From the NCBI GenBank assembly GCA_012032075.1, contig JAAURU010000149.1, positions 1 through 8,283 of the forward strand: a DNA stretch of 8,283 nucleotides, written 5' to 3'. The notes below the pieces were generated by a model. That model made no database searches. It was not told where the DNA came from and worked only from the letters and a program-made list of their open reading frames with translations. The DNA comes from Flavobacterium sp. Lineage in GTDB: Bacteria > Bacteroidota > Bacteroidia > Flavobacteriales > Flavobacteriaceae. Shown here one piece after another: positions 1 to 6,025 of the stretch. The translations under genes were made by a program, and so were the position numbers. The first letter of the stretch is position 1. Every line of letters starts with the position of its first letter.

Positions 1-245
1 CTTTAGCAGTAAGTGGTTTGGGTAAAAATACCAGTCAGGGGAGTAGTTTCTTAATCATGATGATTATGGGTGGAGGAATTATAAGTTGGTTACAAGGTTA
101 TGTAGCCGATTTAACTTCAATACATATAAGTTATATTGTGGGAGTTCTTTGTTTTGCATATTTAGCTTTTTATGCATGGAAAGTAAAAGGAATTTTGAGT
201 AGCCAAGGAATTAGTTTTGATAAAAAAATATCAGGAGGGCATTAG
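1..245 (+). CDS. Sugar MFS transporter, FucP/glucose-galactose type, C-terminal fragment
   Basis: The gene runs off the left edge; the frame is open from position 3 and ends at TAG 243-245, so only about 80 C-terminal residues are visible. The segment G-L-G-K-N-T-S-Q-G-S-S-F resembles the loop and helix-11 start of fucose permease (FHS) family sugar/H+ symporters, where a G-L-G/E-H-T motif precedes a Gly-rich helix (here I-M-G-G-G-I-I) and then a Q-G-Y-V-A-D loop. Two hydrophobic helices are visible, matching the last two of the twelve expected inner-membrane helices. A short polar tail follows. The family imports hexoses or fucose by proton symport; the substrate cannot be told from this fragment. 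An internal TTG at 18 is a coding leucine, not a start. The gene converges on the T2SSG-domain gene and shares its terminator. Confidence 0.82.
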   Translation, partial: LAVSGLGKNTSQGSSFLIMMIMGGGIISWLQGYVADLTSIHISYIVGVLCFAYLAFYAWKVKGILSSQGISFDKKISGGH

Positions 246-265
246 TCTCTTTAATATTTTAAACC

Positions 266-301
266 AAAAAAGCTGTCAGTTTAATAATTGACAGCTTTTT
301 T
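266..301. terminator. Bidirectional rho-independent terminator
   Basis: There is a perfect 13-bp inverted repeat. The left arm, 266-278, is six A followed by GCTGTCA; the right arm, 289-301, is TGACAGC followed by six T; the loop is 10 nt. It reads as a stem plus U-tract on both strands. It lies just after the stop of the MFS gene (245) and touches the stop codon of the converging minus-strand gene (300-302), so it probably ends both transcripts. Confidence 0.9.
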
Positions 302-743
302 AATCGATTTTTACATCATCTATAGTATTTAAAACTCCATCTTTCCCTTTAGAACATAGCTTGTAATTTTGACCCTTATCCAATTGCTCATAATAGTATT
401 CATTTCCCCAAACATCAATTATTATATCTTTTCTTAAAGGATTATTTCTAATAATTTCTGATAAATTTTCAGGATACGTTCCAATGTCTTCTTTTTCACT
501 AGCAAGTATTTTTTCTATTGCTACAAGTTTTTCAATTGCTCGTTTTTCATTCCCATAATAATTTTTGTAAAGTAAAAATGAGATAAGAATTAATGACCCT
601 ATACTTAAAACATACAAAGCAATTTTAACATTATGCTTATTATGACTTTTTTTTGAGATAGTATCTTTTTTGGAATCTTTTAAAGATAAAAAATCCATAA
701 CTAAACTTAAACTTTCTATTATAAATTCAAAAATTGCTGTCAA
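300..743 (-). CDS. Membrane-anchored T2SSG (GspG C-terminal) domain protein
   Basis: The protein is 147 aa from a TTG at 741-743, or 132 aa from the first ATG at 696-698; an in-frame stop at 756-758 limits anything longer. Residues about 39-59 form one transmembrane helix after a Lys-rich stretch. From about residue 64 the sequence follows the type II secretion pseudopilin G C-terminal domain: a helical segment, G-T-Y-P (88-91), D-V-W-G-N-E-Y-Y-Y (110-118) in place of the usual D-P-W-G-N-P-Y, and a final G-K-D-G loop with T-I-D-D (134-143) like the GspG calcium site. The N-terminus lacks the prepilin peptidase motif G-F-T-L-x-E, so it is unlikely to be a true pseudopilin; it is probably a stand-alone membrane protein with the domain outside the membrane. 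No secretion genes lie nearby. Function is unknown. The TTG start is attractive because a candidate promoter predicts a transcript start close upstream, but the ATG start is equally possible. Confidence 0.75.
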   Translation of the reverse strand: MTAIFEFIIESLSLVMDFLSLKDSKKDTISKKSHNKHNVKIALYVLSIGSLILISFLLYKNYYGNEKRAIEKLVAIEKILASEKEDIGTYPENLSEIIRNNPLRKDIIIDVWGNEYYYEQLDKGQNYKLCSKGKDGVLNTIDDVKID

Positions 744-764
744 AGTTTTTTTGATTTATTATTT

Positions 765-772
765 CAAATATA
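765..772 (-). promoter_or_regulatory. Candidate promoter -7 box for the T2SSG-domain gene
   Basis: On the minus strand this reads TATATTTG, an exact match to the Bacteroidota -7 element TAnnTTTG. A TTTG at 796-799 (minus strand) lies 23 nt upstream, slightly longer than the usual 19-21. Transcription would begin near 758-760, about 15 nt before the TTG start and 60 nt before the ATG alternative. The AT-rich background makes chance matches likely. Confidence 0.4.
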
Positions 773-858
773 ACTATTATTTCAAAATCTATCCACAAAA
801 CTAATTCTACTATAATTTTTTTTGATGCGAATTGCAATCTAAAAATTACTCTTTTTCG

Positions 859-866
859 TACATTTG
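859..866 (+). promoter_or_regulatory. Candidate promoter -7 box for yaaA
   Basis: TACATTTG matches the Bacteroidota -7 consensus TAnnTTTG exactly and lies 20 nt before the yaaA ATG. The -33 element is weak: ATTG at 831-834, 24 nt upstream. The short leader is A-rich (AGAAAGAA), with no Shine-Dalgarno sequence, as is common in this phylum. Confidence 0.45.
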
Positions 867-886
867 AAAAACAGAAAGAATTATAT

Positions 887-1645
887 ATGAAAATTGTTAT
901 CTCACCAGCAAAATCATTGGATTTTGAAACCAAATTACCAACCGATAAATTCACACAATCTGCTTTTATTTCAAAATCAGAAACGATACATAAAACTTTA
1001 AAGAAACAAAAGCCAAAGAAGTTGATGGAGTTAATGGCTATTTCTGAAAAATTGGCCGATTTGAATTGGCAACGCAATCAAGATTGGCAAACTCCTTTTA
1101 CACCAGAAAATGCTAGACCAGCTGTTTATGCTTTTAATGGTGATGTATATATTGGTTTAGATGCATATACCATTCCAACAGATAAATTAGACGTTTTACA
1201 AGATAAATTACGCATTTTATCAGGTTTGTATGGTGTTTTAAAGCCATTAGACTTAATGCAGCCGTATCGATTAGAAATGGGAACTTCGTTAGCTATTGGT
1301 GCCAAAAAGAATTTATACGAATTTTGGAAAAAAGCAATAACCGATACTTTAAATAAAGAATTAGCTAAAGACGAATTATTCATAAATCTAGCCAGTAACG
1401 AATATTTTAGTGCGGTCGATACCAAAGCTCTAAAAGTTCCAGTTTTAACACCAGAATTTAAAGATTACAAAAACGGTAAACTAAAAATGATTAGCTTCTT
1501 TGCTAAAAAAGCCCGAGGTTTAATGGTGCGTTATATTATTGATACCAATACTGAAACGATTGAAGATTTGAAAAAATTCAATTATGAAGGCTATGCTTTT
1601 GATGGTAATTTGAGTAAAGGGAATACATTAGTTTTTACCAGATAA
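887..1645 (+). CDS. yaaA: Peroxide stress protein YaaA (DUF328/UPF0246)
   Basis: At 252 aa this is close to the 258 aa of E. coli YaaA and complete. Family signatures run from end to end: M-K-I-V-I-S-P-A-K-S-L at the N-terminus; a long L-S-G-L-Y-G-V-L-K-P-L-D block followed by P-Y-R-L-E-M-G (111-132); N-L-A-S-N-E-Y-F (167-174); the basic helix F-F-A-K-K-A-R-G-L-M-V-R-Y (204-216); and G-Y-A-F near the end. In E. coli YaaA is a cytoplasmic protein induced by hydrogen peroxide that lowers free iron and so limits Fenton damage; it has a DNA-binding fold. That role here is inferred from the family. It stands alone on the plus strand, divergent from the T2SSG-domain gene and convergent with the CIA30 gene. 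ATG 887 begins exactly at the conserved N-terminus. Confidence 0.95.
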   Translation: MKIVISPAKSLDFETKLPTDKFTQSAFISKSETIHKTLKKQKPKKLMELMAISEKLADLNWQRNQDWQTPFTPENARPAVYAFNGDVYIGLDAYTIPTDKLDVLQDKLRILSGLYGVLKPLDLMQPYRLEMGTSLAIGAKKNLYEFWKKAITDTLNKELAKDELFINLASNEYFSAVDTKALKVPVLTPEFKDYKNGKLKMISFFAKKARGLMVRYIIDTNTETIEDLKKFNYEGYAFDGNLSKGNTLVFTR

Positions 1646-1679
1646 TTTCAGGTCTTATTTTTCTAAATTTTATTAAGTC

Positions 1680-1715
1680 AGTTTTTAATTGCTTTTAATT
1701 TTTATATTAAAAACT
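1680..1715. terminator. AT-rich inverted repeat between convergent yaaA and CIA30 genes, likely terminator
   Basis: AGTTTTTAAT (1680-1689) pairs perfectly with ATTAAAAACT (1706-1715) around a 16-nt loop. It starts 35 nt after yaaA and overlaps the stop codon of the converging CIA30 gene. With no G/C-rich core and no clean U-tract after it, this is a weak terminator candidate supported mainly by position. Confidence 0.4.
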
Positions 1716-2244
1716 ATTCCAACTCAATTTGATCTAAAACCAATTGAAAGGATTCGCTTTTTTTATTGGCAATTAAAAACACAATTTCCTTAAAAGAATC
1801 ACTTGAGAAGTTTGGTAAATCTAGTTTCTGACCCCTAAATGTCGGATATAAATCGGTTAGTTTAATTGATATGGTTTGCCAATCTCCAGTAGTTTTAAAA
1901 GTAGTTGTATAAGAATAATATGCTTTTAATATATTTTTAATTCGGAATTGGTAGTCTTTTCCATCTCCTTTTAAACGGATGTGTACTTTGCTATCTTTTG
2001 TAACTTTAACAGGATTGCATTGGTAACGAACAGAAGAAAAACCACCATTATTTTCTAAAGACACTTCACCTGAAAAAACTCCGTTTCCGTCTTTGTCAAT
2101 CATAAAAGTTCCGTTAGATTTTCCACCCATAACCACATCATCGATAATTTTCCATTCTTTTGGGTTGGTGTTTTTTGTGAAATCAAAAAGTAAGGTTGTA
2201 CTCATTATAATTGCTAATATACTAATTGATAAATAAAGTTTCAT
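1714..2244 (-). CDS. CIA30-family protein (complex I intermediate-associated protein 30-like)
   Basis: The protein is 176 aa. A hydrophobic N-terminus (residues 3-19) resembles a signal peptide, but there is no lipobox Cys and the first domain strand (L-F-D-F) starts almost at once, so export is uncertain. The CIA30/galactose-binding-like signatures are clear: W-K-I-I-D-D-V-V-M-G-G-K-S (31-43), G-V-F-S-G-E-V-S-L-E-N-N-G-G-F-S-S-V-R (55-73), L-K-G-D-G-K-D-Y (91-98), and a C-terminal I-V-F-L-I-A-N followed by F-Q-L-V-L-D-Q-I. The family is named after a mitochondrial complex I assembly factor, but bacterial members are beta-sandwich proteins of unproven role, related to carbohydrate-binding folds. 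No respiratory genes lie nearby, so no complex I role should be assumed. It lies 82 nt downstream of the DUF2809 gene on the same strand. Confidence 0.87.
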   Translation of the reverse strand: MKLYLSISILAIIMSTTLLFDFTKNTNPKEWKIIDDVVMGGKSNGTFMIDKDGNGVFSGEVSLENNGGFSSVRYQCNPVKVTKDSKVHIRLKGDGKDYQFRIKNILKAYYSYTTTFKTTGDWQTISIKLTDLYPTFRGQKLDLPNFSSDSFKEIVFLIANKKSESFQLVLDQIELE

Positions 2245-2257
2245 GCTAGTTTGTTTT

Positions 2258-2275
2258 ACACTATAAAGATAGTGT
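2258..2275. promoter_or_regulatory. Perfect 7-bp palindrome in the CIA30 upstream region, with possible -7 box
   Basis: ACACTAT (2258-2264) and ATAGTGT (2269-2275) flank AAAG. On the minus strand the centre reads TATCTTTA, one base off the TAnnTTTG -7 element, 14-29 nt before the CIA30 ATG. No TTTG is seen at the -33 position. It could be an operator or leader hairpin; on the plus strand a T-run follows it, but no plus-strand gene lies upstream to terminate. Confidence 0.35.
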
Positions 2276-2326
2276 TTTTTACTTTTTTACTGTTGTAATT
2301 AACATGTAATTAGGTAGTGTTAAGCA

Positions 2327-2704
2327 TTACTTACTTGTTTTTTGTAATTGCTTTTCAACGATTAAGAGAATCATTATCCCAATAGTGTAACACAACAAAT
2401 CAATCCAAGAAAATGAAGTACCAATGACTATTCGAGCGATTTTATAATTTCCAAAGCCTAATTTATCAACAATATTGATATATTGAAGAAATTCTACTGT
2501 AAATGAAAAGATAAGTACAAATAAAGCAACAGCATTTACCGAAAATTTAAAAAAGGATTTTATAAAACAATAAATAAGGATTACTACTAAAACATCTCCT
2601 ATATAAGGTCTTATGAAAGTATCATTTATGAACAAAGCAATTAAAACTTCTGTAAAGAAAATTAATAGGGTGAGTATAAAATAGTTTTTATTAAAGGTTA
2701 GCAT
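2327..2704 (-). CDS. DUF2809 family small integral membrane protein
   Basis: The protein is 125 aa with four predicted transmembrane helices at about 7-26, 34-51, 55-76 and 101-117, filling nearly the whole protein. Family marks are visible: F-I-R-P-Y-I-G-D-V-L-V-V (30-41) between helices 1 and 2, V-E-F-L-Q-Y (70-75) at the end of helix 3, and G-T-S-F-S-W-I-D-L-L-C-Y-T-I-G (95-109) entering helix 4. Length and topology are those of a complete DUF2809 protein, found mainly in Bacteroidota and some Firmicutes; its function is not known. Conserved Arg, Asp and Glu residues next to helices suggest more than a structural role, but that is speculative. It begins 15 nt after the dus stop and probably shares its transcript. 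Confidence 0.85.
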   Translation of the reverse strand: MLTFNKNYFILTLLIFFTEVLIALFINDTFIRPYIGDVLVVILIYCFIKSFFKFSVNAVALFVLIFSFTVEFLQYINIVDKLGFGNYKIARIVIGTSFSWIDLLCYTIGIMILLIVEKQLQKTSK

Positions 2705-2719
2705 AAATGAAACGATAAA

Positions 2720-3667
2720 TTATCTAACTTTAGTAAAAATCTCTTTAACAGCTTCTTGATAAGCTCTTGGGCTTTGTGCTTTCTTAATTTTTTTAAATGT
2801 CTTTTGAGGGTCGGAAAAAGAGTTTGAAAAGTAATCCCAAAAACCTAACATTTTCATTTTAATAGGTGTTGGTCCAAAAAGCGCTGCATCATATTCATGG
2901 TAAATAGTATCGTGAAATTCATTAAAAATTTGCCATCTATCTTTTGGGTATTCTGTAGTATTATTTTTAATCATGCTTGGTAAAAAAGGATCAGCAATTA
3001 AGCCACGACCTATCATGAAATGATCGATAGTAGGAAAATGTTCTTGCATTTCTCTATACTTGGCTACCGAGGTAATATCACCATTGTAATACAATTTGTG
3101 TTTGGTGTTTTCTGTACAACGTTGAAAAGCTTCTAAGTTGACACCACCACTGTACAATTGTTTACCAATTCGTGCATGAATGGCAATATTTTTTAAAGGA
3201 TATTTGTCCAAAATGGGGAAAACATCTAGAATTTCTTCCGGATTTTCATAGCCCATTCGCATTTTCATGGAAACGATAACATCGGTTTCAGAATGCGCTC
3301 TTTCTAGAATATGATCAATTTTTGTGGGTTGGCAAATTAATCCAGAACCCATGCCTCTTTTGGTTACCATTGGATAAGGACAACCTAAATTCCAGTTTAA
3401 TTCTTTGTAACCCAATTCTTGAATGTATTTTACCACAAAAAGAAATTCATCAGCATCATTAGTCATCACTTGAGGAATTACTTCCAAAGTGTCGTTGTTT
3501 TCCAATTGCAAATCGCGTTGGTACGAATTTTTTATGACCAATTTTCCGTCTAAACGAATATAAGGAGCATAAAAAGTATCAATACCACCGAAATATTTAT
3601 GCAACGCATTTCTAAATCGGAAATCGGTAAAACCTTGCAAAGGTGATGATAATAGGGTAGGAGTCAT
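2720..3667 (-). CDS. tRNA-dihydrouridine synthase (Dus family)
   Basis: FMN-dependent enzyme that reduces uridine to dihydrouridine in tRNA, using NADPH in characterised members. The frame is open to 3715, but the start chosen is ATG 3665-3667, giving 315 aa: homology begins there (M-T-P-T-L-L-S-S-P-L-Q-G-F-T-D, matching the Dus A/S-P-M-x-G-x-T-D opening), and a strong promoter lies inside the longer reading. Motifs numbered from this Met: N-W-N-L-G-C-P-Y-P (91-99) with catalytic Cys96; K-R-G-M-G-S-G (103-109); K-M-R-M-G (135-139); I-H-A-R (163-166); Y-N-G-D-I (194-198) and G-R-G-L-I (220-224) for FMN phosphate binding; then the C-terminal helical tRNA-binding domain. The length is typical. 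Which uridine it modifies cannot be told from sequence, so no dusA/B/C symbol is assigned. Confidence 0.94.
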   Translation of the reverse strand: MTPTLLSSPLQGFTDFRFRNALHKYFGGIDTFYAPYIRLDGKLVIKNSYQRDLQLENNDTLEVIPQVMTNDADEFLFVVKYIQELGYKELNWNLGCPYPMVTKRGMGSGLICQPTKIDHILERAHSETDVIVSMKMRMGYENPEEILDVFPILDKYPLKNIAIHARIGKQLYSGGVNLEAFQRCTENTKHKLYYNGDITSVAKYREMQEHFPTIDHFMIGRGLIADPFLPSMIKNNTTEYPKDRWQIFNEFHDTIYHEYDAALFGPTPIKMKMLGFWDYFSNSFSDPQKTFKKIKKAQSPRAYQEAVKEIFTKVR

Positions 3668-3683
3668 ACATTTATTTGAATGG

Positions 3684-3716
3684 CAAAGATAAGAGAAATA
3701 AAATGTCAATTTCAAA
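3684..3716 (-). promoter_or_regulatory. Strong Bacteroidota-type promoter for dus
   Basis: On the minus strand TTTG (3713-3716), 21 nt, then TATCTTTG (3684-3691): both elements match the phylum consensus TTTG-N19-21-TAnnTTTG exactly. Transcription should begin near 3677, leaving a leader of about 10 nt before ATG 3667. This is the best promoter in the window, and it argues against the upstream start at 3715. Confidence 0.78.
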
Positions 3717-3747
3717 ATTCAACTTCAAATACAATTACAACTTCAAA
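3707..3747. repeat. Three imperfect decamers CAAYTTCAAA upstream of dus
   Basis: CAATTTCAAA (3707-3716), CAACTTCAAA (3720-3729) and CAACTTCAAA (3738-3747) are direct copies 13 and 18 nt apart. On the minus strand each begins TTTG, and the copy nearest the gene supplies the promoter -33 element. They could be regulator sites, or simply low-complexity AT-rich spacer of a kind common in this phylum. Confidence 0.5.
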
Positions 3748-3781
3748 AATCAATTTTTAAATGAAAGCTCAATTTTCGTAC

Positions 3782-3823
3782 AAAAAAATCCCAAAAACCA
3801 TTTTATGTGGAATTTGGGATTTT
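3782..3823 (-). terminator. Rho-independent terminator after the nfeD-flotillin operon
   Basis: On the minus strand AAAATCCCAAA (3823 to 3813) pairs with TTTGGGATTTT (3795 to 3785). An inner CCA/TGG pair lies beyond a 2x2 internal loop, and the T-run at 3788-3782 follows the stem. It starts 20 nt after the flotillin stop and separates that operon from the dus promoter. Confidence 0.85.
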
Positions 3824-3842
3824 GAAATTGGTTTTATGTAGA

Positions 3843-5377
3843 TTACTTCACTTCTTCAGAAGGAGTGATATCATCATTAGTAGTTGCAACTTCTGTTGGT
3901 TTTACTGTTGTTGCTTTTTCTTCTCCTTTTAAGTATGTTGGTAAATTTAAACCAGCCATATTAAATAAATCATTTAATGGAGGAACAGTTTTCATCATAC
4001 CAGAAACGAAATTGGCAGTAGAACCATTACCATCAGCATTATTTCCAGAATCCCAAACGGTAATTTTATCAATTTTGATGTTTTTAACCGCTTCCACTTG
4101 GGTTTTAACTAACTCAGGTAATTTTTCGATTAATAATAATTGGAATGCTTTTGTAGGGTCACCACCAGCAGCACCTACAACTTCTCGATATCCTTCAGCT
4201 TGTTTTGTTAAGATTTCATATAAACCTTTTGCTCCGCTTCCATTTTGCAAAATAGCATCAGCTTCTCCTTTTGCTTGAACACGTGTTTTTCCGCTTCAGC
4301 TTGTGCATCGATAATGGCTTTTTGTTTGGCAATTTCTGCAGGAATTACGACGTTTGCATTTTGAGTAGAACGTTCTCTTTCAGCACGAGCTTGCTCTGCT
4401 TTTTGTTCTGCTACATAAGATTCTTCTAGTGCTCTTGCACTTTGTACTTTTTCAGAAGCTAAAGCAATACGTAAGGCTTCTGCTTCACGCTCTCTTCTTG
4501 TTGCTTCCGATTTGGCAATAGCAATTTTCGCTTCGTTCTCTCCTTGAATTGCAATCGCATTAGCTTCTGATGTTTTTACACGGGTATCTCTTTGGGCTTC
4601 AGCTTTACCAATACTTTCATCTTTAAAAGCAGCTGCTATACTTACTTCTCTATCTTTATTGGTAATCGCAATTTTTACGTCACGATCTCTATGTGTTTCG
4701 GCAATTTGAACGTCTTTTTCACGATCAGCCATCGCTTTACCTGTTTCTCCAATTTTTTCTTGTTCAGCAACAGAAATTTTAGCTTCGTTAATCGCTTTGG
4801 CAGCTGCCTCTTTTCCTAAAGCTTCAATATAACCTGATTCGTCTTTGATATCGGTAACGTTAACGTTGATTAATTTTAAACCAATTTTCTTTAGTTCAGA
4901 ATCTACGTTTTTCGAAATATTATCTAAGAATTTATCTCTATCGGAGTTAATTTCTTCAATAGTCATGGTAGCAATAACCAAACGCAATTGACCAAATAAG
5001 ATATCTTTTGCCAATTCCTGAATTTGTTCTGGATGTAGACCTAACAAACGTTCTGCTGCAGTGTTCATACTTTCAGATTCAGTAGAAATAGCAATGGTAA
5101 AACGACAAGGCACATCGACACGAATATTTTGACGCGAAAGCGCATTCGTAAGATTAGCTTCAATAGAAATAGGTTTTAAATCCAAGTATTGGTAATCTTG
5201 AATAACAGGCCAAATAAATGCACCACCACCATGCACACATTTAGCAGATGTACCTCCAGTTTTACCATAAATGACTAAGATTTTATCTGACGGACAACGT
5301 TTGTAACGTGAAATTAATGTCACAAAAGTAACAAATAGCACAATAGCGGCTACAACAATAATAATTAATTGACTCAT
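3843..5377 (-). pseudogene. Flotillin-like SPFH protein, broken by a 1-base deletion as given
   Basis: Flotillins are membrane scaffold proteins of lipid microdomains. From ATG 5375-5377 the frame gives an N-terminal membrane helix (4-22), an SPFH domain (about 30-190) and a long Glu/Ala/Lys-rich coiled coil (about 195-365), then goes out of frame after residue 364 and stops at 4208. The family's continuation, T-R-V-Q-A-K-G-E-A-D-A-I, then A-K-G-L-Y-E-I-L-T-K-Q-A-E-G-Y and K-I-D-K-I-T-V-W-D, is found in another frame running to 3843. Adding one A to the five-A run at 4286-4290 (T on the plus strand) joins both parts into a normal protein of about 511 aa. A homopolymer sequencing error or a very recent mutation is the simplest reading. 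As given, the truncated product would keep the SPFH domain and most of the coiled coil but lose the oligomerising C-terminus. The gene begins 20 nt after nfeD, the usual NfeD-flotillin pairing. Confidence 0.9.
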
Positions 5378-5397
5378 GGATTATAAATATATAAGGA

Positions 5398-5956
5398 TTA
5401 AATTTTTTCTACAATAAGAATATTGCTTTCAATAGCGGTTACCTTTACAACTGCTCCAAAAGGAATTTTTTCGGTATTTGTGGTCATAGCCTCTAATTCA
5501 TGAAATGCACCATTGACACTAATTTGAATTTTTCCTTTCCCTGATTTTGCTTCTGGAATTGTTAAATATACATCAGCTGTTTTGTTTAAAGTGTTTTCAA
5601 GTTTAAAACTATTATCTTCTGATAATTTTAAAATTTGCTTTATTAAAACAAAAAACGGCTACAAATGTTAACCCAACAAAAAATGCAATGACAATTAGAA
5701 TGGTTTTGTTTTCAAATTTGTCGTAAAGGGAAATTCCTGTCCAACTAAATCCTAAAAGAAAGTTTACCAAATTTCGTAAAGTAAATAATTCAAAAGGCAT
5801 ATCTCCACCATCACCACCATCAGAATCGGCATCGGTTTCTGAATCACCTAATCCAATAAAAGTAGCAATTGTTTGTAAAGCAAAGAAGATACTTACAGGT
5901 AAAGCAATGTACCAAAATGCTTTAAGTAAAGGCTCATAATTTTCTAAAAAGTTCAT
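5398..5956 (-). pseudogene. NfeD-like membrane protein, broken by a 1-base insertion as given
   Basis: NfeD proteins are partners of flotillins encoded next to them; the short form has membrane helices followed by a soluble OB-fold domain. The first frame (ATG 5954-5956) encodes helices at about 13-35, 60-78 and 84-102, with an acidic Asp/Gly loop (38-52) between the first two, then ends spuriously at 5612. The OB-fold part resumes in another frame: Y-L-T-I-P-E-A-K-S-G-K-G-K-I-Q-I, H-E-L-E-A-M-T and V-V-K-V-T-A-I-E-S-N-I-L-I-V-E, stopping at TAA 5398-5400. Removing one A from the six-A run at 5650-5655 gives one protein of about 185 aa, reading A-V-F-V-L-I-K across the junction. This is the normal size and order for the family. 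The C-terminal half has no start codon of its own in a sensible place, so treat it as one gene. It is 20 nt upstream of the flotillin. Confidence 0.88.
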
Positions 5957-5975
5957 AATAGCATGTTAATTATAA

Positions 5976-6008
5976 TACTTATACGATGACTTTTTAGAAA
6001 GTTACAAA
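5976..6008 (-). promoter_or_regulatory. Weak candidate promoter for nfeD-flotillin
   Basis: On the minus strand TTTG (6005-6008) is followed after 21 nt by TATAAGTA (5976-5983). The spacing is right and the -33 box exact, but the second box lacks the TTTG half of TAnnTTTG. The position, about 20 nt before the nfeD ATG, is suitable. Read-through from the toxin gene is also possible, as no clear terminator separates them. Confidence 0.25.
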
Positions 6009-6025
6009 CGGGAAATAATTATTTA

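Noticed and set aside
727..1077. Minus-strand ORF of 116 codons over the start of yaaA
   Set aside because: It lies antisense to a clearly conserved gene, its product resembles no family I recognise, and it runs across the divergent promoter region.
2295..2312. Direct repeat GTAATTA spaced 11 bp upstream of the CIA30 gene
   Set aside because: Seven-base AT-rich copies are expected by chance in this composition; the one-helical-turn spacing alone is not enough.
4248..4250. TTG start for a separate gene encoding the flotillin C-terminus
   Set aside because: The conserved flotillin sequence in that frame continues 12 residues upstream of the TTG to the homopolymer, so this is the second half of one gene.
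3865..4278. Plus-strand ORF of 137 codons across the flotillin C-terminus
   Set aside because: It mirrors the conserved flotillin frame on the other strand and covers its frameshift site; no recognisable domain or promoter.
5989..6002. Short inverted repeat ACTTT-TTAG-AAAGT after the toxin gene
   Set aside because: A 5-bp AT-rich stem without a U-tract is too weak to call a terminator.
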